Positions 1 to 5,974 of a stretch of 7,188 nucleotides of DNA are shown here, piece after piece (the first letter of the stretch is position 1; the number at the start of each line of letters is the position of its first letter). Where the stretch lies: assembly GCA_003230965.1 (NCBI GenBank), contig QIHL01000072.1, positions 1-7,188 on the forward strand. Direction: 5' to 3'. This stretch comes from Candidatus Magasanikiibacteriota bacterium (lineage in GTDB: Bacteria; Patescibacteriota; Patescibacteriia; Magasanikbacterales; UBA922). Made by a program: the position numbers and the translations under genes. The notes beneath the pieces were generated by a model that had not been told where the DNA came from, ran no database searches, and saw nothing but the letters and a program-made list of their open reading frames with translations.

Positions 1-5
1 ATAGT

Positions 6-32
6 CCCTCCATCGTTGGAGGGTTTTTCTTT
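6..32 (+). terminator. Intrinsic terminator of the gene upstream of the window
   Basis: A perfect 7-bp GC-rich stem (CCCTCCA at 6-12, TGGAGGG at 17-23) with a 4-base TCGT loop is followed at once by TTTTTCTTT. This is the textbook shape of a factor-independent terminator for transcription running left to right. It must serve a + strand gene ending before the window, and it isolates pyrG from that gene. There is no comparable T-run on the other side of the stem, so it does not look bidirectional. Confidence 0.88.
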
Positions 33-75
33 ATTTATATTGTTTTATACTTATGCATTATTAATTTGATAACTA

Positions 76-107
76 TATAATTTTATTTTTTCATTTTTCA
101 TTTTTTT
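76..107 (+). promoter_or_regulatory. Candidate pyrG -10 box and T-rich leader
   Basis: A perfect TATAAT lies at 76-81, 26 bases before the pyrG start codon, so a transcript would begin near 88 with a leader of about 20 bases. No good -35 hexamer is seen at the normal distance. The stretch 81-107 is T in 22 of 27 positions and contains no purine-rich ribosome binding site. The -10 match is direct observation; use as a promoter is inferred from its place between a terminator and a gene start. Confidence 0.45.
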
Positions 108-1754
108 ATGACTATAAAAAAGAAGAAAAAACGCAAATTTATTTTTATTGTTGGCGGTGTCATGAGTAGTGTTGGAAAAGGTGTAACGTCTTCATCTATT
201 TCATCAATTCTTAAAGCACGAGGATACAAAACTACGAATGTAAAATGCGACATGTATATCAATCTTGACGCTGGAACAATTCGTCCGACAGAACATGGAG
301 AAGTTTTTGTTGGCGAAGATGGTATTGAATCAGATCAAGATTTGGGAAACTATGAGCGTTTTACTGGTAATGTAATGGCAAGTGAAAACTACATCACCAC
401 AGGTCAAGTGTATAATGAAGTTATTCAAAGAGAGCGGAATTTATTTTATGCTGGTGAGGATGTAGAAGTAGTTCCAGATATTCCAAATGAAATTATACGA
501 CGTATAAAAGTAGCAGCAACAAAAGATGATGCTGAAATCACTGTGGTTGAATTTGGTGGAACAGTTGGTGAGTACCAAGTCCTATTGTTCCTAGAGGCTG
601 CACGTATGATGAAATTAAAAAATCCAAATGATATCACATTTGTCCTTGTTAGTTATTTGCCTGTACCAGCGCATATTGGAGAGATGAAAACTAAACCCAC
701 ACAACATGCAGCGCGTACTCTCAACAGTGCAGGTATTCAAGCAGATTTTATTATAGCGCGTGGTGTACACAAAATTGATACACCACGTCGTGAACGTCTT
801 GCAACATTTTGTAACATTGCACCAGATCATGCAATTAGTGCACCTGATGTTAGCAGTATTTATGAAGTACCTCTAATTTTAGAAGAAGAAAAAATGAGTA
901 CAAAATTACTTAAAAAATTAGAGTTGAAGCCAAGAAAAAATGATATGACCAAATGGCGCAATCTAGTGAAGCGAATTAATTGTTGTACTAAAGAGGTAAC
1001 GATTGGAATCGTTGGAAAATATTTTGGTACAGGCGAATTTACCCTAGCTGATTCTTATATTTCTGTGATTGAAGCTATCAAACACGGATCATGGATGAAT
1101 AATATAAAGCCAATTTTGAAATGGGTTGATTCGGAAGAGTTTGAAAAACATCCTGAAAAACTAAAAAATTTGAAACAGTACGACGGTATCATTGTACCAG
1201 GTGGATTTGGTACACGTGGTATTGAAGGTATTATTAAAACGATTCAATACGTTCGTGAAAATAAAATTCCTTACTTAGGTCTCTGCTACGGCATGCAACT
1301 GGCATGTGTGGAATTTGCAAGAAATGTTATGAAAAAGACTAGTGCTCATACCGTTGAAATTGATGAAGAAACTGAGTATCCAATAATTATAGTAAACCCA
1401 TCTCAAAAGAAAAATATCAAAACACAGCAATATGGTGCAACTATGCGTTTGGGTGCGTATACTGCTATATTGAAAGAGGGGAGTACTGTTCAAAAAATAT
1501 ATGGTAAGACAAAAATTTCTGAACGTCACCGTCATCGTTATGAATATAATAATGCATATAGAGAAGAAATGGAAAAGAAAGGTTTAGAAGTGGTTGGTGT
1601 AAATCCAGAATCAAATCTTGTTGAAATCATTGAATTAAAAAATCATCCATTTTTTATTGGAACACAGTTTCATCCAGAATTTAAATCTCAACCAATGCAG
1701 CCACATCCATTATTTTGTGAATTTGTAAAAATAATCGTGAAGCAGAAAAAATAA
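108..1754 (+). CDS. pyrG: CTP synthase (glutamine-hydrolysing)
   Basis: Cytosolic enzyme that converts UTP to CTP using ATP and ammonia released from glutamine, the last step of de novo CTP synthesis. The 548 residues match the usual family length of about 535-550. After a basic N-terminal extension (KKKKKRK at residues 4-10) comes the synthetase domain: P-loop GGVMSSVGKG with K24, metal-ligand candidates D71 (EDGIESD) and E148 (VEFGGTVG), and the UTP-binding KTKPTQ motif. The C-terminal class I glutamine amidotransferase domain begins around residue 300. It has the PGGFGTRG oxyanion motif and a complete triad: C393 (GLCYGMQ), H522 and E524 (FHPEF). Departures from the usual sequence are KCDMYINLDAGTI in place of KLDPYINVDPGTM, GNYERF in place of GHYERF, and EYQ at 155-157 where most bacteria have DIE. 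No ribosome binding site precedes the ATG; this start is chosen because it lies just ahead of the P-loop domain and no other upstream start is evident. A strong terminator follows, so it is probably transcribed alone. Confidence 0.97.
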   Translation: MTIKKKKKRKFIFIVGGVMSSVGKGVTSSSISSILKARGYKTTNVKCDMYINLDAGTIRPTEHGEVFVGEDGIESDQDLGNYERFTGNVMASENYITTGQVYNEVIQRERNLFYAGEDVEVVPDIPNEIIRRIKVAATKDDAEITVVEFGGTVGEYQVLLFLEAARMMKLKNPNDITFVLVSYLPVPAHIGEMKTKPTQHAARTLNSAGIQADFIIARGVHKIDTPRRERLATFCNIAPDHAISAPDVSSIYEVPLILEEEKMSTKLLKKLELKPRKNDMTKWRNLVKRINCCTKEVTIGIVGKYFGTGEFTLADSYISVIEAIKHGSWMNNIKPILKWVDSEEFEKHPEKLKNLKQYDGIIVPGGFGTRGIEGIIKTIQYVRENKIPYLGLCYGMQLACVEFARNVMKKTSAHTVEIDEETEYPIIIVNPSQKKNIKTQQYGATMRLGAYTAILKEGSTVQKIYGKTKISERHRHRYEYNNAYREEMEKKGLEVVGVNPESNLVEIIELKNHPFFIGTQFHPEFKSQPMQPHPLFCEFVKIIVKQKK

Positions 1755-1778
1755 TTTTTTACACACGAAAAAATAAAC

Positions 1779-1820
1779 AAGACTCTCCAAAATAGGGGAG
1801 TCTTTACTTCTTGATTTTTT
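1779..1820 (+). terminator. Intrinsic terminator after pyrG
   Basis: A 10-bp stem (AAGACTCTCC at 1779-1788, GGGGAGTCTT at 1795-1804, one G-U pair) encloses the 6-base loop AAAATA. It is followed by a broken T-rich tract and then a run of six T at 1815-1820. It lies 24 bases after the pyrG stop. Read on the other strand, the hairpin is also followed by T-rich sequence, so it could stop antisense transcription too. Confidence 0.85.
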
Positions 1821-1839
1821 AGTTCTAAACATGTATTGT
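1811..1839 (+). promoter_or_regulatory. Candidate promoter of the dnaG-rpoD-ccdA unit
   Basis: TTGATT at 1811-1816 and TATTGT at 1834-1839 are each 4 of 6 matches to the sigma-70 hexamers, with an ideal 17-base spacer. Transcription would start near 1846, only about four bases before the dnaG ATG, giving an almost leaderless message. The -35 overlaps the T-tract of the pyrG terminator. A new promoter is expected here because a strong terminator precedes dnaG, but the individual boxes are weak. Confidence 0.4.
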
Positions 1840-1849
1840 TCTAAGTGGT

Positions 1850-3733
1850 ATGGAAACTGATACACAATTAATTAAAGACAAGATTGATATTGTTGATCTC
1901 ATTAGTGAGTATGTCCAGTTGAAACCTGCTGGGACGAATCAGAAGGGGCTTTGTCCATTTCATCATGAAAAAAGTCCGTCATTTATGGTGAACCGCGAAC
2001 GGCAAAGTTGGCACTGTTTTGGGTGTACAAAAGGTGGAGATATTTTCACATTTTTAGAAGAAATTGAGGGAATGGAATTCGTGGAAGCACTTAAATATCT
2101 TGCAAACAGAGCTGGCATTCAATTGACAAATACATTTGAAAATAAACTTGCAACATCACAAAAAAATAGACTAAAAGACATCAATATTGAAGCTGCACGT
2201 TTTTATCATAAATTTCTTACACAAATGAGTGTATCCAAAGTTGCGCTTACCTATTTGCACGATCGTGGTATTACAGATGAAACAATTGATGCGTGGCAAA
2301 TTGGGTTTGTCCCAGAACAATGGGATTTATTGACACAATATTTATTGAAAAAAGGAAAAAGTATTGATGATTTAGTTTCATCAGGTCTTACCATAAAACG
2401 AGAAAATGCTGGACCAAATCGTGGATTCTATGATAGATTTCGTGGACGCATCATGTTTCCAATCCGTGATGTACATGGTATGGTTGTTGGGTTTACTGGA
2501 CGTGTCTTGGTTGAAACAGAAAAATCTGGAGGAAAATATATAAACTCGCCACAATCATCAGTGTATGATAAATCTCGTGTGGTATTTGGATTAGACAAAG
2601 CAAAACAGACAATTCGTAAAAAAAATCTTATTGTAATGGTAGAAGGACAAATGGATGTTATTGCATGTCATCAAGCAGAGATGACAAACGTCGTTGCAAC
2701 AAGTGGCACTGCATTAACCAAGGAACAGGTGGCTCTATTAAAGCGTTATTCATTGAATATGGCCGTTGCTTTTGATAATGATAGTGCTGGTATAAAAGCA
2801 GGCAAAAGAGGTTCTGATCTTGCAATACTACAAAAAACAGTTCTTTCGTATTCATCTTTGGAAACTAGTTTTCTTAAGAGCAATCAAAAAATGATTGTTG
2901 ACGGAATGAGTGTAAAGATTATTCAGATTCCAGAAGGTGCTGGTAAAGATCCAGATGAGTGCATAAAAAATAATAAACAAGTATGGTTCAATGCTGTTGA
3001 GAATGCTAAAGATGTAATGCAGTGGTATATGGACTGTGCATTTATAGGAAAAGATATTAAGAATCCTAAAGACAAACAGGATATTGCGAATAATATACTC
3101 TCAGAAATTGCACGTATACCGTATGCTGTTGAGCGAGATCATTGGATTCAACAGTTGTCTATTCGTTTAGGTGTTGATGTATCAATTTTACGAGAAGATA
3201 GTACAAGAATCAGTATTGAACAAAAACAAAAGACTGGAAAAATCTTACTTAAAAATAAAGAAAAACCACTCGTGAAAGAGAATACAAAATCTTCTGATCA
3301 TCTTGATCTTGTTCATAAACAATTTTTGGCTCTTATTTTAAGGGTCAATAAATTGATACAACATTTACAAACAGATACACAATTTCAAATAATTTTATCC
3401 ACAAGCCATTATGCTCCCCTTTACGATGCAATAAAAAACCAGTATACTAGTACTGGTTCGCTTGATGTGACTAGTTTAGTTTATCCAAGTTATTTGGATA
3501 ATAATGGAGAACGATTGGTTGACATTTTGCTTATGCAATCAAATCTTTTATTTGGTTCTTTGGCAATAGATAAGGCAGAAATGGAGTATAAGGCTTATGT
3601 GGAACGAATTCACGATGAATATATAAAGCAACGACGTAAAGAATTAAAACAAAAAATTACGCAGGCTGAACAAGCAAAAGATCATGAGCAATTAACAAAA
3701 CTTTTGATTGAATTTCAAAAATTGACTGGGTAA
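1850..3733 (+). CDS. dnaG: DNA primase
   Basis: Synthesises the RNA primers that start Okazaki fragments and leading strands at the replication fork. Domains run in the standard order. The CHC2 zinc-binding domain occupies about residues 1-100, with ligands C35, H38, C56 and C59 in CPFH and CFGC. The RNA polymerase core (about 115-380) carries the Toprim catalytic acids E265 (VEGQMD) and D309/D311 (FDNDSAG), the same numbering as I recall for the Escherichia coli enzyme. The KDPDE motif follows the Toprim fold, but after an insertion of about 15-20 residues relative to typical primases (around residues 325-355). The C-terminal third, where the helicase-interaction domain normally lies, has little recognisable similarity and ends in a charged, probably helical tail. 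The 627-residue length is normal. The start is supported by the usual N-terminal helix leading into the zinc domain. No ribosome binding site is visible. rpoD follows after 40 bases without a terminator, so the two are probably cotranscribed. Confidence 0.96.
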   Translation: METDTQLIKDKIDIVDLISEYVQLKPAGTNQKGLCPFHHEKSPSFMVNRERQSWHCFGCTKGGDIFTFLEEIEGMEFVEALKYLANRAGIQLTNTFENKLATSQKNRLKDINIEAARFYHKFLTQMSVSKVALTYLHDRGITDETIDAWQIGFVPEQWDLLTQYLLKKGKSIDDLVSSGLTIKRENAGPNRGFYDRFRGRIMFPIRDVHGMVVGFTGRVLVETEKSGGKYINSPQSSVYDKSRVVFGLDKAKQTIRKKNLIVMVEGQMDVIACHQAEMTNVVATSGTALTKEQVALLKRYSLNMAVAFDNDSAGIKAGKRGSDLAILQKTVLSYSSLETSFLKSNQKMIVDGMSVKIIQIPEGAGKDPDECIKNNKQVWFNAVENAKDVMQWYMDCAFIGKDIKNPKDKQDIANNILSEIARIPYAVERDHWIQQLSIRLGVDVSILREDSTRISIEQKQKTGKILLKNKEKPLVKENTKSSDHLDLVHKQFLALILRVNKLIQHLQTDTQFQIILSTSHYAPLYDAIKNQYTSTGSLDVTSLVYPSYLDNNGERLVDILLMQSNLLFGSLAIDKAEMEYKAYVERIHDEYIKQRRKELKQKITQAEQAKDHEQLTKLLIEFQKLTG

Positions 3734-3753
3734 AAATTATATATAGATATTAT
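3722..3753 (+). promoter_or_regulatory. Possible internal promoter for rpoD
   Basis: TTGACT at 3722-3727 (5 of 6 to the -35 consensus) overlaps the last dnaG codons, and TATTAT at 3748-3753 (5 of 6 to the -10) lies 20 bases before the rpoD ATG. The spacer is 20 bases, longer than the preferred 16-18. Better-spaced -10 alternatives in the same AT run match less well. Internal promoters ahead of rpoD are known in the E. coli macromolecular synthesis operon, which makes the idea reasonable, but the surrounding AT-richness makes chance matches likely. Confidence 0.28.
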
Positions 3754-3773
3754 TCATTGTTCATTTAACCTTC

Positions 3774-5171
3774 ATGCCTCGAGCAAAAAGTGGAACAACT
3801 CAAACTAAAAGTCGTAGTGCTGCAAAGCACAAAATGACTACAAAGAAAAAAAGTGTAACAAAAAAAAATGAAGTTATAAAAAAAATTATACAAAAAAAGA
3901 AAACGAAAAAAAGAACTACGAGTACTGCAAAAGTAGTGGCGACCAAAAAGTCATCAATACGGGCGTCTGCTACTAATAGTACAAAAAAGAAAACAATAGT
4001 AAAAACATCATCTACAAAAAAGAAAACTAAAAAAATAAAAAAGTTTATATTGAGACACCAGGTTGCTGTAATTGAAAAGCCAAATGTAAAAGATTTTTGG
4101 ATTCTTGCAAAAAAAGGACGTCACAGAGGATTCTTGACAGAGACAGAAATTCTAGTAGTGTTTCCATACATAGAATACTATGTTCCTTTATACGAAGGTT
4201 TTTTGGATTTGTTAGAGCGTTCACGTGTGTCAATAGTTGGAGCTGTACCAAATCTGCTTGGTCAAAGAGAAAAAGACAAAGAGATTCTTGCTGAATTTCA
4301 AGGTAAACAACCTGATGTTGAAGGTGGATTTGATTTGGGAAGTATTTCTGAGGATTCTATTCAAATGTATTTGCGCGAAATTGGAAAAATTCCACTCTTA
4401 ACCGCTGATGAGGAAGTTTCACTTGCAAAACGAAAAGATCGTGAAGATCGTGAAGCAGAGAAAAAAATGATTGAGGCGAATCTTCGTTTAGTTGTTTCTA
4501 TCGCAAAGAAATTTGTTGGCAAAAGTTTATCTCTGCTGGATTTAATTCAAGAGGGAAACATAGGATTATTTCGCGCTGTAAAAAAGTTTGATCATAGAAA
4601 AGGATACAAATTTAGTACCTACGCGACATGGTGGATTCGTCAAGCAATTACTCGTGCACTTGCAGATCAGTCCCGTACTATTCGTATTCCAGTACATATG
4701 GTTGAGACAATAAATCGTTTAAAGCAAGTTCAACGTCGGTTACTACAGGATCTTGGTCGTGATGCTACGCCAGAGGAGCTCGCTGCAGAAATGGGTGAAG
4801 AAATTAGTAAAGTAAAACATATTATAAAAATCTCACAAGAAACTGTATCACTGGAAACATCAGTTGGAGATGACGATGACGACGATACACAGTTGGCCGA
4901 TTTTATTAAAGATATAAAGAACGAAAGTCCAGATCATGTTGCTGGCGTACAACTCTTGAAAGATTATATTCAAGAGGCGATTAAAGATCTATCACCACGT
5001 GAAAAGAAAATTCTTGAAATGCGTTTTGGTCTTTCAGATGGTGTAACTCATACTCTAGAAGAGGTGGGTCGTGAGTTTGATGTTACCCGTGAACGTATTC
5101 GTCAGATTGAAGCAAAAGCTCTTGAAAAAATTCAAACATTTGATATCGTAAACAAATTGCGGGATTATTGA
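3774..5171 (+). CDS. rpoD: Primary RNA polymerase sigma factor (sigma-70/RpoD/SigA)
   Basis: Directs RNA polymerase to housekeeping promoters. Residues 1-90 form a low-complexity basic tail: 30 Lys, 4 Arg and 28 Ser/Thr against a single acidic residue. Residues about 97-170 resemble a region 1.1 module (GFLTETEI... LLERSRVSIV). Region 1.2 begins near D194 (DSIQMYLREIGKIPLL) and region 2.1 near E234 (EANLRLVV). The core-binding segment reads SLLDLIQEGNIGLFRAV. The -10 melting and recognition helix is at 283-300 (YATWWIRQAITRALADQ). Region 3 follows (RIPVHMVETINRL). The sigma-finger area carries six consecutive Asp at 366-371. The -35 recognition helix-turn-helix is at about 427-448 (TLEEVGREFDVTRERIRQIE). 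All recognition elements look intact and region order is that of a group 1 sigma factor. The gene ends on TGA, showing that UGA is a stop here. The start has no ribosome binding site; Met21 is an alternative in-frame start. The position directly after dnaG supports the primary-sigma assignment. Confidence 0.96.
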   Translation: MPRAKSGTTQTKSRSAAKHKMTTKKKSVTKKNEVIKKIIQKKKTKKRTTSTAKVVATKKSSIRASATNSTKKKTIVKTSSTKKKTKKIKKFILRHQVAVIEKPNVKDFWILAKKGRHRGFLTETEILVVFPYIEYYVPLYEGFLDLLERSRVSIVGAVPNLLGQREKDKEILAEFQGKQPDVEGGFDLGSISEDSIQMYLREIGKIPLLTADEEVSLAKRKDREDREAEKKMIEANLRLVVSIAKKFVGKSLSLLDLIQEGNIGLFRAVKKFDHRKGYKFSTYATWWIRQAITRALADQSRTIRIPVHMVETINRLKQVQRRLLQDLGRDATPEELAAEMGEEISKVKHIIKISQETVSLETSVGDDDDDDTQLADFIKDIKNESPDHVAGVQLLKDYIQEAIKDLSPREKKILEMRFGLSDGVTHTLEEVGREFDVTRERIRQIEAKALEKIQTFDIVNKLRDY

Positions 5172-5190
5172 GATCTAAATAAATAAGACA

Positions 5191-5955
5191 ATGCCATTTC
5201 ATACTATTCCACTTATTTTACCTGCATTTATTGCTGGAATTTTTACTTTTCTTGCTCCATGTACTCTGCCACTTTTGCCTGGGTATCTTGGATTTATTAC
5301 AGGAATGCCTATTGGCACGAAAATTGATTATACACAAATAAAACATATTCGGACAAAAGTTTTTGCGAATGGACTTATGTATGTTTTAGGTTTTAGTTTG
5401 ATCTTTATTATCCTAGGAAGTTTATTTGGTCTTGGTGGTGCATATCTTTTGAAATACCGAATTATTTTATCTGAAGTTGGAGGAGTATTTGTAATTTTGT
5501 TTGGTCTTCAGATGATGAATGTATTTCACTTCAAATGGATGAACAGAGAAAAAATGTTTCGCATACCTGCATCGCTCAAACCAGGACATCCATTGAGTTC
5601 ATTCGTTTTTGGTGGCATATTTGCATTTGGTTGGACTCCATGCGTTGGACCGATTCTGGGATCTGTCCTTTTGCTTGCTTCACAAACTGCTACAGTTTTT
5701 CAAGGAGCATTTCTTTTAACTATTTTTTCTTTAGGTCTTGCTATACCTTTTTTACTTATTGCTTTTACTATTGAGCATACTACTGAGTATATTAAAATCC
5801 TTATGCGATATATGAAAATAATTTCATTTGTTGGTGGGATTTTTTTAATTTTTGTTGGCATTTTGCTCATTACGAACGATATGGGTTTATGGATTTACTG
5901 GTGGTACCGAATATTTCCTTTTGCAAATTATAGCAGTGTACTAAAATTTCTTTAA
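5191..5955 (+). CDS. ccdA: CcdA/DsbD-type membrane thiol-disulfide electron transporter
   Basis: Polytopic membrane protein of the CcdA/DsbD transmembrane family, which passes reducing equivalents from cytoplasmic thioredoxin to partners outside the membrane. About six hydrophobic segments are visible, at roughly residues 7-29, 57-79, 91-109, 135-160, 168-192 and 210-230. The protein has exactly two cysteines, C24 in APCTLPLLPGYL and C151 in GWTPCVGPILG. These are the paired redox cysteines on the first and fourth helices that define the family. Length (254) is slightly above the usual 220-240 for CcdA. No thioredoxin-like, TlpA-like or cytochrome c maturation gene is next to it, so the extracytoplasmic partner is unknown. 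It starts 19 bases after rpoD with no terminator between them, so it is probably the last gene of that operon. No ribosome binding site is seen. The family is clear; the specific name ccdA rather than a short DsbD homologue is less certain. Confidence 0.88.
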   Translation: MPFHTIPLILPAFIAGIFTFLAPCTLPLLPGYLGFITGMPIGTKIDYTQIKHIRTKVFANGLMYVLGFSLIFIILGSLFGLGGAYLLKYRIILSEVGGVFVILFGLQMMNVFHFKWMNREKMFRIPASLKPGHPLSSFVFGGIFAFGWTPCVGPILGSVLLLASQTATVFQGAFLLTIFSLGLAIPFLLIAFTIEHTTEYIKILMRYMKIISFVGGIFLIFVGILLITNDMGLWIYWWYRIFPFANYSSVLKFL

Positions 5956-5974
5956 TTATTTTCCTGTAATTAAA
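5951..5974. repeat. Inverted repeat spanning both convergent stop codons
   Basis: Perfect 8-base arms, TTTAATTA at 5951-5958 and TAATTAAA at 5967-5974, flank an 8-base spacer. The left arm contains the ccdA stop (5953-5955) and the stop of the minus strand gene (5956-5958). The arms are all A/T and no long T-run follows on either strand, so it could at best be a weak bidirectional terminator. It is the only hairpin candidate at this convergent junction. Confidence 0.4.

Noticed and set aside
66..94. TTGATA at 66-71 as the -35 of a second pyrG promoter
   Set aside because: It lies only four bases from TATAAT, and the hexamer 17 bases further on is TTTCAT, a poor -10.
446..1535. Several minus strand open frames of 63-86 codons inside pyrG
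   Set aside because: They lie antisense to a fully conserved gene, have no recognisable domain and reflect codon bias on the other strand.
3437..3458. Perfect 8-base inverted repeat AACCAGTA / TACTGGTT with a 6-base loop inside dnaG
   Set aside because: A real hairpin on paper, but no T-run follows, it lies in open coding sequence about 280 bases before the stop, and its inner part is a simple TACTAGTA palindrome. It could be an mRNA processing site, but nothing else supports that.
4045..4294. Open frames on both strands overlapping the N-terminal part of rpoD
   Set aside because: They overlap the sigma factor frame, which continues through them into conserved regions; compositions look like out-of-frame shadows.
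5160..5171. UGA recoding to glycine, as in Gracilibacteria and Absconditabacteria
   Set aside because: rpoD ends normally at TGA right after its conserved C-terminus and no other gene has in-frame TGA, so the standard bacterial code applies.
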